64,000 nucleotides of DNA from the NCBI RefSeq assembly GCF_001429545.1, contig NZ_LMSP01000002.1:218391-282390 (forward strand), in the 5' to 3' direction. The notes below the pieces were generated by a model. That model was not told where the DNA came from, did no database searches, and saw only the letters and a list, made by a program, of their open reading frames with translations. How positions within the stretch are numbered: position 1 is the first letter of the stretch; the number at the start of each line of letters is the position of its first letter. Source of the DNA: Paenibacillus sp. Soil787 (lineage in GTDB: Bacteria > Bacillota > Bacilli > Paenibacillales > NBRC-103111). The position numbers and the translations under genes were made by a program. This document shows, in pieces, positions 43,821 through 52,435 of the stretch.

Positions 43821-43958
43821 AAAGCCGGAGCCGACTGGGAAGCTCTCTGTGGAACGATCGTCAAATCGGCCCAAATTTTTATCGGCACTCTGCCCATTCT
43901 GCTCGTTTATCCGTTTCTGCAGAAGTTCTTTATTAAAGGCATCGTAGTTGGGGTGTGA
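43821..43958 (+). pseudogene. LplC-type permease C-terminal remnant
   Basis: 45 codons: ADWEALCGTIVKSAQIFIGT then LPILLVYPFLQKFFIKGIVV, the standard last helix and tail of YtcP/LplC permeases, ending in TGA. Upstream the reading frame is lost. It shows that another importer once stood here. Confidence 0.7.
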
Positions 43959-44088
43959 AAGAGTGAGCGGAGAAAATTGGCTTGATTCGTAGCATCTGTT
44001 GAAAACCTCTTATCACCTATAAGGGCTTTTCTTTGTTAAGATAGGAGTATTAGATTTTTGCATGCAAAAAAGAGAGGAGAGAAGCACC

Positions 44089-45231
44089 ATGCGTATTATA
44101 TTGGCACCCGATTCATATAAAGGGAGCTTATCTGCCCTTGCTGTTGCAGATGCGATGGAACGGGGGATTCTGGACGTATTTCCTGACGCTGCGGTGAGCA
44201 AAGTACCTATAGCTGATGGCGGTGAAGGCACGGTAGAAGCTCTTATAACGGCTACGAGTGGTCGAATGATCCAACAGAAAATAGTAGGACCTTTGGGTGA
44301 AGAAATTGACTCCTATTGGGGGATTCTCGGCGATGGAGAAACCGGGGTGATCGAGCTTGCGGCTGCTTCCGGATTACCATTGGTGCCGAGGGAACAAAGG
44401 AACCCGCTGTTGACAACGACTTTTGGGACCGGACAATTAATCAAGGCGGCTCTCGATTACGGACTTCGCAAGTTAATTATAGGTATTGGAGGCAGCGCAA
44501 CCAATGACGGCGGAGCGGGAATAGCACAGGCCTTAGGAGTCAAATTCCTGGATTCGGATGATAACGAGCTATCCCAAGGCGGGGGGGCTCTTGCCAAGCT
44601 CGCACGAATCGATTTATCCGATTTAGATAAGCGTATCGCCGAATCGGATATTAAGGTCGCATGCGACGTCGATAACCCGCTGTGCGGGCCGTTAGGTGCT
44701 TCCGCGGTTTATGGTCCGCAAAAAGGTGCCACATCCGACATGGTAGCTCAGTTAGACCATGCCCTTAAGAATTATGCGGCAGTTGCCCAATTGGCAACAC
44801 GCAGGGACGTTGCATTTATTCCGGGTGCCGGTGCAGCCGGCGGTGTAGGGGCAGGATTGTTGTTTTTCACGAATGCGAAGCTGATCCCAGGTATTCAAAT
44901 TGTGCTGGAGGCTGCCGATTTCGCTGAAAAGCTTAAACAGGCGGACCTGGTTATAACCGGTGAAGGCTCCACCGACTTTCAAACCGCGCACGGTAAAGCC
45001 CCTGTAGGTGTGGCTAAGATCGCCAAGCAGTCGGGCATTCCGACGATCTGCTTGTCCGGCGGTTTAGGTGAAGGCGCTGAGGATGTACTACAACATGGGA
45101 TCGACGGTCTGATGAGTATTGTGCCCCGGCCCATGGAATTAGAGCAATGTATAGTATCGGCTGAAGAGCTTATTCGTACTGCCACGGCTAGAATATGCAG
45201 ATTGATAAGCATTGGAATCAAGATGAAATAA
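44089..45231 (+). CDS. Glycerate kinase (GlxK/GarK family)
   Basis: Cytosolic kinase of 380 residues phosphorylating D-glycerate. Family signatures: APDSYKGSLSA at the N-terminus, PIADGGEGTVEAL near 45, GIGGSATNDGGAGIAQALG near 130, GAGAAGGVGAGL and TGEGSTDFQTAHGKAP toward the end. AGAGGAGAG supports ATG 44089, not the upstream ATG at 44062. It stands alone between remnants and the aldo/keto reductase gene. It may serve general sugar-acid catabolism; a link to the arabinan genes is not shown. Confidence 0.95.
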   Translation: MRIILAPDSYKGSLSALAVADAMERGILDVFPDAAVSKVPIADGGEGTVEALITATSGRMIQQKIVGPLGEEIDSYWGILGDGETGVIELAAASGLPLVPREQRNPLLTTTFGTGQLIKAALDYGLRKLIIGIGGSATNDGGAGIAQALGVKFLDSDDNELSQGGGALAKLARIDLSDLDKRIAESDIKVACDVDNPLCGPLGASAVYGPQKGATSDMVAQLDHALKNYAAVAQLATRRDVAFIPGAGAAGGVGAGLLFFTNAKLIPGIQIVLEAADFAEKLKQADLVITGEGSTDFQTAHGKAPVGVAKIAKQSGIPTICLSGGLGEGAEDVLQHGIDGLMSIVPRPMELEQCIVSAEELIRTATARICRLISIGIKMK

Positions 45232-45306
45232 TATCATGGCTATAGGACAACGATGTAGAGTAGAAAAAGAAGTCATGTGTAACCTCTAGGTAACCAAGTT
45301 AACAAG

Positions 45307-45340
45307 AAGTGCGTACTTTACGGTTTCTAATCTGTATACT
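45307..45340 (+). promoter_or_regulatory. Promoter region of aldo/keto reductase gene
   Basis: A good -10 TATACT lies at 45335-45340. A small palindrome AAGTGCGTACTT at 45307-45318 covers the expected -35, which is otherwise weak. It is a candidate operator for an unknown regulator. Confidence 0.35.
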
Positions 45341-45383
45341 AAGATTTATTTGAATAACAAAAAGAATGGGAGGTACAAATGTG

Positions 45384-46325
45384 ATGAACTATAGGAAATT
45401 CGGTAAATTAGACTTTGATGTATCGGAAGTAGGATTTGGTGCTTGGGCTATTGGCGGCGATGCATGGGGACCGGTGAAAGCTGATACTTCGATCATAGCG
45501 ATGGAAAAAGCACTTGATTTGGGAGTGAACTTTATTGATACGGCTGACGTCTACGGCACAGGGCATAGCGAAAGTTTGGTCGCAAAAGTCATAAAAGGTA
45601 GAAGAGATCAAGTTATTGTATCGACGAAGGGCGGATTGCTGGGGCACCACCGAGACCCAAAAGGAGAACCGGTCTATGATCGGCCTGAAAAGATCATCGA
45701 GGCTTGCGAAGCAAGCTTGCGGCGACTTGAAACCGATTACATCGATGTTTATTTTTGCCATCTTTGGTGGGATAAATATGAGGAAACGGAAGTATTCATC
45801 CGAGCTTTCGAAAAATTAAAGCAAGACGGAAAAGTAAGAGCAGTCGGTGTTTCTACCGAAAATTTCGATTATATCAAGCATTTCAACCGTGAGGGAGGAC
45901 TTGATGCCGTCCAATTAGATTATAGTATTCTCAACCGTTCAACGGAGAAGGAAGTTCTGCCGTATTTGCAGGAGAACGGAATCGCTGTAGTTGTTCGGGG
46001 GCCGCTGCGTATGGGATTATTAACCGGAAAGTTCAACCAGGAAACAACGTTCCCAGAAGGGGATATCCGAAAAAATTGGCCAAATGAGCAATGGTTCAAG
46101 GATAGCATGGAAAAAGTGGAGCGCTTGCGTAGTTTAGTAAAAGAGAATCAAACCATGGGACAGGCGGCACTTCGTTATGTATTAACCCATCCTGCCGTTA
46201 CCGTAGCCATTCCTGGTGCCAAGACGCCTGGACAAGTATTGGAAAATGCGGAAGCTTCAGTAAGGCCGCTGCTTTCCAAAGAGGATCTTGAAATAATTGA
46301 TCGGTACTCTCCCGCTGTAGTCTAG
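45384..46325 (+). CDS. Aldo/keto reductase
   Basis: NAD(P)H-dependent oxidoreductase of about 313 residues with the TIM-barrel AKR fold. The catalytic tetrad is visible: Asp and Tyr in DTADVYGTGHSE, Lys in STKGG, His in YFCHLWW. The NADP-binding end reads AIPGAKTPGQVLENAEA. An upstream ATG (45366) overlaps the GGGAGG ribosome site, so GTG 45381 or ATG 45384 is the start. The SDR gene follows after 31 bases and is probably cotranscribed. The substrate is unknown. Confidence 0.93.
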   Translation: MNYRKFGKLDFDVSEVGFGAWAIGGDAWGPVKADTSIIAMEKALDLGVNFIDTADVYGTGHSESLVAKVIKGRRDQVIVSTKGGLLGHHRDPKGEPVYDRPEKIIEACEASLRRLETDYIDVYFCHLWWDKYEETEVFIRAFEKLKQDGKVRAVGVSTENFDYIKHFNREGGLDAVQLDYSILNRSTEKEVLPYLQENGIAVVVRGPLRMGLLTGKFNQETTFPEGDIRKNWPNEQWFKDSMEKVERLRSLVKENQTMGQAALRYVLTHPAVTVAIPGAKTPGQVLENAEASVRPLLSKEDLEIIDRYSPAVV

Positions 46326-46356
46326 ATCGATATGAGCAAAAGAAAGGAAGTGCTGA

Positions 46357-47274
46357 ATGAAAGTACTTATAACTGGTGCAGGCGGAAATCTGGGTCGGGT
46401 TCTTGCTCCCGCTTTGGTGGAAAGAGGGCACGAACCGATCATGATGGATTACCGTAGTATTGAAACTTCATATCCTTTTATTCAAGGGGATATTACCAAC
46501 AAAACGGATGTATTGAGGGCAGCTGAAGGTGTGGATGCAATCGTCCATGCGGCCGCTTTGCATGGGATCCATCTCTCCAAATATACTCGGGACGATTTTT
46601 GGACCCTTAATGTTCAAGGTACCTATAATGTCTATGAAGCGGCCAGGCAATACGGGGTGTCCAAAATTTTATTGTGCAGCACAATGGGCGTCTATGGCGA
46701 GAGTATTCGTGAAGTTCCAGATAGCTTCGCTAAGGTTACGGAAGATCTGCCGTTGCTGGCAGGTGATTTTTACGGGGAGAGTAAAGTGTTGTGCGAACAT
46801 ATAGCACAATTTTACAGTCGTAAGGATCACATTCAGACGATCGCTTACCGTCTTGGTATGTTTGTTCCTGAAAGCTATTTAAATTATGGTATCCGATTGC
46901 TGAAGGGCGGTGTGGATGACCGTGATGTGGCGCAAGCTTTTATCCTTGGACTGGAAAATTCCACGATTGATTTTGATGTATTTAACATTATGTCAGACGT
47001 TCCTTTTTCGGAGAATGAGTTTACCAGATGGCGAAAAGAACCATTGGCGCTCATGGAGGAGCGTTTTCCCGGCTTTGCCGAACTGATGCTGCAGCACGGT
47101 GAAGAACCAGAAAATCTTTTGCGTAGATGGGGCTACACCTATTGGTCGATTGATAGGGCAAAAGAAAGGCTAGGATACAAACCGAATTATAATTTTCCTG
47201 AATTTTATGCTGCTTTAAAAGATAACAATAATAACCATTATCCTTATGCCAATCTTCCTTGGTGGGGAATGTAA
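46357..47274 (+). CDS. NAD-dependent epimerase/dehydratase (extended SDR)
   Basis: Cytosolic SDR of 305 residues. The cofactor motif GAGGNLG lies at 7-13, AAALHG near 65, and the active-site Tyr-Lys pair in FYGESKVLCE near residue 138. The C-terminal half (IDRAKERLGYKPNYNFPEF) resembles UDP-sugar epimerase-like proteins. AGAAAGGAAG supports the ATG. It is likely cotranscribed with the aldo/keto reductase and ends at a strong terminator. Which sugar or sugar-nucleotide it acts on is not evident. Confidence 0.92.
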   Translation: MKVLITGAGGNLGRVLAPALVERGHEPIMMDYRSIETSYPFIQGDITNKTDVLRAAEGVDAIVHAAALHGIHLSKYTRDDFWTLNVQGTYNVYEAARQYGVSKILLCSTMGVYGESIREVPDSFAKVTEDLPLLAGDFYGESKVLCEHIAQFYSRKDHIQTIAYRLGMFVPESYLNYGIRLLKGGVDDRDVAQAFILGLENSTIDFDVFNIMSDVPFSENEFTRWRKEPLALMEERFPGFAELMLQHGEEPENLLRRWGYTYWSIDRAKERLGYKPNYNFPEFYAALKDNNNNHYPYANLPWWGM

Positions 47275-47297
47275 GAAAACTAGAGAGAGTGCTATTA

Positions 47298-47337
47298 GAG
47301 GCAGACAAATTCCCCAATTTGATCTGCCTCTTTTTTT
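47298..47337 (+). terminator. Intrinsic terminator
   Basis: GAGGCAGA and TCTGCCTC with additional AAATT/AATTT pairing, followed by seven T residues. Confidence 0.93.
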
Positions 47338-47530
47338 GTAGTTTGATACTTTTGCTTCGCATCTACCTTGACAAACGCACTCGTCCCTGAAGGACGACGG
47401 AGTCGTTTATCCTTGGTTCATACACTCGTTAACGATTTTATATAAATGTTGTATATTTCATATATAAAGTCGGATTGGCTGATGGTAAGCTTTTGAATGT
47501 AGAGTAAAACCTTTTAAGGGGGAAGTAAAC

Positions 47531-47605
47531 ATGAACATGAATGTAAAAGGTTGGTTTGGACTCAGTACAAGCTCGGTTCTCCTGCTGCGCCCTGGTAACT
47601 TTTAA
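47531..47605 (+). pseudogene. Short signal-peptide-like frame
   Basis: 24 codons: MNMNVKGWFGLSTSSVLLL then RPGNF and a stop, after a very strong AAGGGGGAAG ribosome site. It resembles the beginning of a lipoprotein cut off before its lipobox, probably the stub of a binding-protein gene. The surrounding 47338-48183 stretch has no convincing intact gene. Confidence 0.4.
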
Positions 47606-47759
47606 CGAAATTTTTGGATAAGCACGAAATCGGGTATGAAATGCTGCCTGCACCACGGATAACGAAGGATATGAAGTATGTGCATGATCAGAAAGACCGT
47701 CTGATTCGTTGGTATCACTTCATTGATCCACGTTTCACGCTTTTGTGCGCTAAGCGAGG

Positions 47760-47837
47760 CTGTAAAGATATTTTTCATCGTTACAGTCGCGAGGGGAAGG
47801 GAAATCGTGTCTGTAACGATATATTTCATCTTTACAG
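47760..47837. repeat. Pair of 27-bp palindromic elements forming a large hairpin
   Basis: 47760-47786 and 47811-47837 each begin CTGTAA and end TTACAG. The reverse complement of the first matches the second in both 10-base arms (CTGTAACGAT and ATCTTTACAG). The two are also similar head to tail. An open frame of about 90 codons runs across (47614-47886) with the repeated peptides CKDIFHRYSRE and CNDIFHLYRRE, but its composition suggests repeat DNA rather than a gene. Confidence 0.6.
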
Positions 47838-48091
47838 ACGAGAAGATGACGAATTGGTATCAATCCAAACGAGTGGTAGCAAATAGAAGTTTGCTCCACC
47901 GCAGCAAGGTAGAAAAAGTAGAAGGCAGCACAAAGTAGAACAAAAAGGTAAGGATATGGGGTGGAAAAGCGTTAGATTAATTTCACATTGAACTTGAGGG
48001 ATAACATCTTCAAGTATTGACGTATCTCTCGCGATTACGGAAGAGCAATTCTTACCCCAGGCACATTCAATGTGACTCCGAAATCGACCCG

Positions 48092-48129
48092 CAAAGCAGC
48101 GTCATTTTTGAACAAAGCAGCGTCACTTT
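48092..48129. repeat. 21-bp-period direct repeat upstream of Gfo/Idh gene
   Basis: CAAAGCAGCGTCATTTT at 48092 and CAAAGCAGCGTCACTTT at 48113. The start-to-start distance of 21 bp and location 55 bases before the oxidoreductase start are what an AraC-type operator would show. It could equally be an interspersed repeat. Confidence 0.5.
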
Positions 48130-48183
48130 GGCAAGCGCGTTCTTGATATGCTTGGAGCAACAAAGAGATGGAGAGTGAAGAGA

Positions 48184-49338
48184 ATGTTGAAGGTTGCGAT
48201 TATTGGAGCAGGCGCGATTTCAAGATCGCACATTGAAGGATATTTACAATTTCCGGAGCGATGCAAGATTGTTGCGATTAGTGATATTTATGTAGAGAAA
48301 GCGCAGGAGCGCATCGACCAATTTCAGTTAGATGCTCGAGCGGTTATGGATTACAAAGAGCTGCTGCAGGAGGATGTCGATCTTGTTTCCATCTGTACAC
48401 CACCATATACGCACGCAACCCTTGCAACCGAGTTTCTTGAGTCAGGCTCTCATGTTATGGTTGAGAAACCAATGGCATCTTCACTTGAAGAGTGCGATCT
48501 AATGAATGAGGCTGCTAAGCGGACAAACAAGATTTTATCTGTTGTTGCGCAGAACCGTTTCAAAACACCTATGATGAAAATGAAAGCCGTGCTGGAAAGC
48601 GGACTTATGGGTAAAATCGGACACGTACAGGTTGACTCCTTCTGGTGGCGTGGACATTGCTACTATGATCTTTGGTGGCGAGGTACATGGGAGAAAGAAG
48701 GGGGCGGCCCGACGCTAAATCACGCCGTGCATCATATCGATGCGCTGCTTTGGATGATGGGCAGTCCTTCGGAAGTCCATGCTTTCATGAGCAACGTGGC
48801 CCACGATAATGCAGAGGTTGAAGATCTTTCCATCGGGATGCTTCGTTATGCGAACGGTTTATTGGGGCAAGTGACCAGCTCAGTTGTTCATCATGGCGAG
48901 GAGCAGCAGCTCATATTCCAGGGAGCCAAGGCAAGAGTCTCCACACCTTGGAAGGTAAAAGCATCCAACTCTAAAGCTAATGGCTTCCCTGAGCCAAATA
49001 CTGAGCTGGAGGAGCAGCTGCAAGCTTTCTATGAAAAGCTGCCAGAGGTTGAATATGAAGGACATACTGGACAAATCGATAATGTATTAACCGCCATTGA
49101 GACGGGTGCACCTGTATTGATTGATGGCATTAGCGGACGTCAAACTTTAGAGCTCATAACGGCTATATATAAATCGGCAAGTACAGGGGAGCTTGTAAAA
49201 CTTCCTTTAACGAACGAAGATGTGTTTTACACGAGACATGGCGTTCAAGCGAACGCTACACACTTCTATGAAAAGAAGACATCGATTGAAAATTTCGCTT
49301 CACAGTCGATAACAACCGGAAGTGCTTATGAATCATAG
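48184..49338 (+). CDS. Gfo/Idh/MocA-family oxidoreductase
   Basis: NAD(P)-dependent sugar or inositol-type dehydrogenase of 384 residues. N-terminal Rossmann motif GAGAISRSH at 8-16, EKPMASS near residue 98 with the conserved Lys, and catalytic region GGGPTLNHAVHHIDAL near 175-190. Start is ATG 48184, after GGAGAGTGAAG, rather than the upstream in-frame ATG. The gene is convergent with the AraC gene at 49333 and overlaps its 3' end by six bases. A direct repeat upstream (48092) may be its operator. The substrate is unknown. Confidence 0.93.
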   Translation: MLKVAIIGAGAISRSHIEGYLQFPERCKIVAISDIYVEKAQERIDQFQLDARAVMDYKELLQEDVDLVSICTPPYTHATLATEFLESGSHVMVEKPMASSLEECDLMNEAAKRTNKILSVVAQNRFKTPMMKMKAVLESGLMGKIGHVQVDSFWWRGHCYYDLWWRGTWEKEGGGPTLNHAVHHIDALLWMMGSPSEVHAFMSNVAHDNAEVEDLSIGMLRYANGLLGQVTSSVVHHGEEQQLIFQGAKARVSTPWKVKASNSKANGFPEPNTELEEQLQAFYEKLPEVEYEGHTGQIDNVLTAIETGAPVLIDGISGRQTLELITAIYKSASTGELVKLPLTNEDVFYTRHGVQANATHFYEKKTSIENFASQSITTGSAYES

Positions 49339-50226
49339 AGGCCGTTTTTCAAGCCATTGCTTACGGTATTGGTGAGGGGTTAAGCCGTAATGAAGTTTGA
49401 ATATTTTACAAAAATGCGAGCAGCTCGTAATCCCGACTTCCTCTGCTATCCTTGTGACGGGATATTCATTAGACATTAAAAGGAGTAACGCTTGCTGCAT
49501 CCGTTTGGCTGATAGATAGTCTGAAATACTACTGCCGGTGCATTCCTTAAACAAATGAGATAGGTGATGTGGAGAAAGATGCAAATCATTGCTCATTTGT
49601 TCCAAACGTAATGGTTCCTTATAGTGGCTCTCCAGCCATTCCAAAATGCGTTCAGCTTGATGAAGATTGCGAGATTTTTGCTCCAAAGAGCTATTTATAT
49701 TCTGGCTTTTCCAAAGTTGTTTGAAGCTGCGAAAAAGTGTCACTAAAAAAAGAGAGAATTCTTCTAAATGATGATTTTTAGGAAGGGTTAAAACACTTTC
49801 GTGAAAGCTATAAAAAATACGCCCTAACAATTCCGTTTCTTGTTGATCTGTCCATATGGGCATTGGGATATTTCCTTTATGGATTAATTTGAAAAAGGCG
49901 TATAAAGCGGGCCACTTTTCAAAATAACTTTCATAGAAGCTTGGTTCATATTGCACAACGGATCGAACAAAAGGAGTTTCATGATTTATGTCCATTTGAA
50001 TATGATGCAGCTGAAAAGGTTGAAAAACACAAATCAAACCTGGTTTGATTTCGTAGGTTTTTTGATCGACAATCAACCTTCCTTTGCCCTCGTGGATGAG
50101 AAGAATTTCGACCCCTTGGTGCGCATGAAATATACCGTCAAAATGTTCCGCTTTGCTGCTGGTATGTCTATAGGTGAAATACATCGGTATTTGACGAACG
50201 TCGAAATGCTGAGTGTAAGACATCAT
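49333..50226 (-). CDS. AraC-family regulator with cupin sensor domain
   Basis: One-component regulator of 297 residues. Cupin sensor at about 25-100 (GIFHAHQGVEILLIHEGKG) and C-terminal double helix-turn-helix (RLEQMSNDLHLSPHHLSHLF, then RIAEEVGITSCSHFCKIFK) ending GLTPHQYR. AAAGGAG supports the ATG. It is the distal gene behind the AraC gene at 50278, with 51 bases between, so both may share a transcript. Its target may be the Gfo/Idh gene it converges with, or the permease operon. Confidence 0.92.
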   Translation of the reverse strand: MMSYTQHFDVRQIPMYFTYRHTSSKAEHFDGIFHAHQGVEILLIHEGKGRLIVDQKTYEIKPGLICVFQPFQLHHIQMDINHETPFVRSVVQYEPSFYESYFEKWPALYAFFKLIHKGNIPMPIWTDQQETELLGRIFYSFHESVLTLPKNHHLEEFSLFLVTLFRSFKQLWKSQNINSSLEQKSRNLHQAERILEWLESHYKEPLRLEQMSNDLHLSPHHLSHLFKECTGSSISDYLSAKRMQQALLLLMSNEYPVTRIAEEVGITSCSHFCKIFKLHYGLTPHQYRKQWLEKRPL

Positions 50227-50277
50227 TCGATCTCCTTTTTAGAATGGAATGATAGAGCATATTTAAGGACCCCCAGT

Positions 50278-51078
50278 TCATTCTGAGGTTCTTTTTTGCA
50301 TGCTCGCCTTTGACGGAGGATAGCCTTTAATGGATCTGAATACATTGCTGAAATAGCTGATGTCTTTGTATCCGCAGCGTTCCGCCACTTCGGAGACGGA
50401 AAACCCGCCGCCGGACAGCATCATTTCCGCGTTGTTGACCCGAATGATATTGATGAAATGCTTGACGCTGAAGCTCGTGCTGGTTTTGAAGAGCTTGCCG
50501 AGATATACAGGGTGCAGATTGACTACCTTGGCGACGGTCGCCAAATCCAGCTCATTTGAGAAGTGGTCGATGATGAACTCCTTGACCTTGTCGATCCGGA
50601 TATCAGAATGGGCGTTCGGGGAATGATGAAAGGAAATCGTCAGCAACCGGTGGAGAATCAAATGAAAGATGCCCCTCGCAAACATCCGATATCCGGGCTG
50701 CATGCCACTCCAAACGCGATTAAATTCAAGGATATAGTTTAAGATTTCACTTGAGATTCGATTTTTGGTTACGGTTTCGAACGGAAATCGGATTATACCG
50801 GAGGGCTGCAACAGAGTAAAGTTGAAGGCATAGGAATGCATGGGATCATCTTTGAAGGTATGCGCCTCGCGGATGCTTCCCTGGGGAATGTAAAGCATAT
50901 CCCCTGCTTCCACCGTGATTTTCTCGCCATTAACAAAATAATTCGCTTTTCCTTCGAGGATGAACGTCAGGTCATGAAAATCGATTTCCTGTCGGATGAT
51001 TTCCCAATCGGGGAAACAGCGGCGGTCGACGAATAAGAAAACCTCGGGGACAATTGATTCGAACTGCTCGAAGTCCAT
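50278..51078 (-). CDS. AraC-family regulator of the aldouronate-type operon (probable)
   Basis: One-component regulator of 266 residues. Cupin-like sensor at about 30-75 (DLTFILEGKANYFVNGEKI), C-terminal double helix-turn-helix (LATVAKVVNLHPVYLGKLFK, then VSEVAERCGYKDISYFSNVF) ending GYPPSKAS. GGAGTGAT supports the ATG. It is divergent from the LplB-LplC-binding protein-GH2-GH67 operon, with about 410 bases between that contain two copies of a 16-base repeat, making it the prime candidate activator. Confidence 0.92.
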   Translation of the reverse strand: MDFEQFESIVPEVFLFVDRRCFPDWEIIRQEIDFHDLTFILEGKANYFVNGEKITVEAGDMLYIPQGSIREAHTFKDDPMHSYAFNFTLLQPSGIIRFPFETVTKNRISSEILNYILEFNRVWSGMQPGYRMFARGIFHLILHRLLTISFHHSPNAHSDIRIDKVKEFIIDHFSNELDLATVAKVVNLHPVYLGKLFKTSTSFSVKHFINIIRVNNAEMMLSGGGFSVSEVAERCGYKDISYFSNVFRSIKGYPPSKASMQKRTSE

Positions 51079-51173
51079 GGCAAGATCACTCCGGGATTAC
51101 TCAGGTTCGCTTCCTTTCTCGGGAAAAGGAGGCACTATGTCCATCATAACATGCCCATACGGTTCTTAAAAAG

Positions 51174-51394
51174 ATATTTAATAATTACAAGTTTTCTTGT
51201 ATTCTTCTATGGTAAAAAAATAGGCCGTTTTGTAAAATAATATTAAATAAATGGTGCACATGCTACAAATGAAACCGCACCAATTTGCAATGAAAATATT
51301 TAATAATTACAGGTCTTTATGCTCGAGTAACGCGTGGAACGGCAATTGAGGTGCTACTTGTATAAACATGTATGCGGTTTCTGAAAGCGCATAC
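51174..51394 (+). promoter_or_regulatory. Control region of the GH2/GH67 operon
   Basis: ATATTTAATAATTACA occurs at 51174 and 51296, 122 bases apart. A -10 TATAAA is at 51361-51366. Downstream, GTATGCG (51370) and CGCATAC (51388) form a perfect 7-bp inverted repeat that also overlaps a weak cre-like TGAAAGCGCATACG. The spaced repeats suggest DNA looping by the divergent AraC protein. The rest of 51079-51490 has no gene. Confidence 0.5.
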
Positions 51395-51490
51395 GAACCC
51401 CAAGGGGCTGGTGAATAAGCGCGATTGCGAAGTTTTTTTGGGTGTATGATTAGGGGACAATTTTCAGGGTGGAAAGTGGTGGGTGATTAT

Positions 51491-52420
51491 ATGTCAGTTG
51501 CGAATAAGGCGGTTTTACAGACCCCTCTTCTGAGACACGTCAGGAAGGAGTGGAAGTTATATTCCTTCCTACTTATTCCCGTTATTTACTTTATCATTTT
51601 CAAGTACGTGCCCATGCTCGGTAATGTAATCGCTTTCCGCAAGTATAGAGGCGGAACCAACTTGTTCGGGACGGAATGGGTAGGATTATCTTACTTTACC
51701 ATGTTCATGAAGGACCCATCCTTTTGGAGAGCCTTCCGTAATGATTTGTATTTAAGTGTCTTGTATTTAGTCATTCGTTTCCCGCTCACATTGATTTTTG
51801 CGTTGTTGCTGAATGAACTGGTGCGGATTCGCACCAAGAAATTCGTCCAGACCGTATCGTATCTGCCTCACTTTATCTCCATGGTTATCGTCGCGGGCAT
51901 GACCAAGGAATTGCTATCCATGTCTGGGCCGATTAACACACTGCTCGCCAATTTGGGTTTCGAGAAAATTGCATTCATTTCCTTACCGCAATGGTTCCCG
52001 ACGATTTATGTGACGTCCGGCATTTGGCAAGGGCTCGGTTGGGGCACAATTCTCTACTTGGCGGCGATGACCGGCATCAATACCGATTTGTACGAGTCGG
52101 CCAAAGTGGATGGGGCTAATCGGTTGCGGCTGGCATGGCACATTACGATTCCAGGTATTTTGCCGACGATCATGACGCTGCTTATTCTCGATATCGGCGG
52201 CATATTGGGAGCGAATTTTGAGAAAATCCTGCTCTTGTACAATCCATTAACTTATGAGTCGGCAGATGTTATCTCCACTTACGTCTATCGGATGGGGATC
52301 ACCGGCGGGAACTTCAGTTATGCCACTGCAGTTGGTCTGTTCGAAGGCGTCATCGGTCTTATTCTAGTCACGTCGGCGAACTACATTTCCAAGAAAACAA
52401 CGAATTCAGGCTTGTGGTAG
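51491..52420 (+). CDS. Carbohydrate ABC transporter permease, LplB type (aldouronate-type operon)
   Basis: Permease of 309 residues from ATG 51491, preceded by GGGTGAT; earlier in-frame codons lack a ribosome site. First helix FLLIPVIYFIIFKYVPMLG, EAA loop YESAKVDGANRLRLAWHITI near 205. First gene of an operon in which, unusually, both permeases come before the binding protein. The LplC gene follows after 15 bases. Confidence 0.93.
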   Translation: MSVANKAVLQTPLLRHVRKEWKLYSFLLIPVIYFIIFKYVPMLGNVIAFRKYRGGTNLFGTEWVGLSYFTMFMKDPSFWRAFRNDLYLSVLYLVIRFPLTLIFALLLNELVRIRTKKFVQTVSYLPHFISMVIVAGMTKELLSMSGPINTLLANLGFEKIAFISLPQWFPTIYVTSGIWQGLGWGTILYLAAMTGINTDLYESAKVDGANRLRLAWHITIPGILPTIMTLLILDIGGILGANFEKILLLYNPLTYESADVISTYVYRMGITGGNFSYATAVGLFEGVIGLILVTSANYISKKTTNSGLW

Positions 52421-52435
52421 AAAGGAGCAGTTCAG

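Noticed and set aside
47614..47886. 90-codon open frame as a gene
   Set aside because: No ribosome site, and its second half is the translation of the palindromic repeat pair. No resemblance to a known protein.
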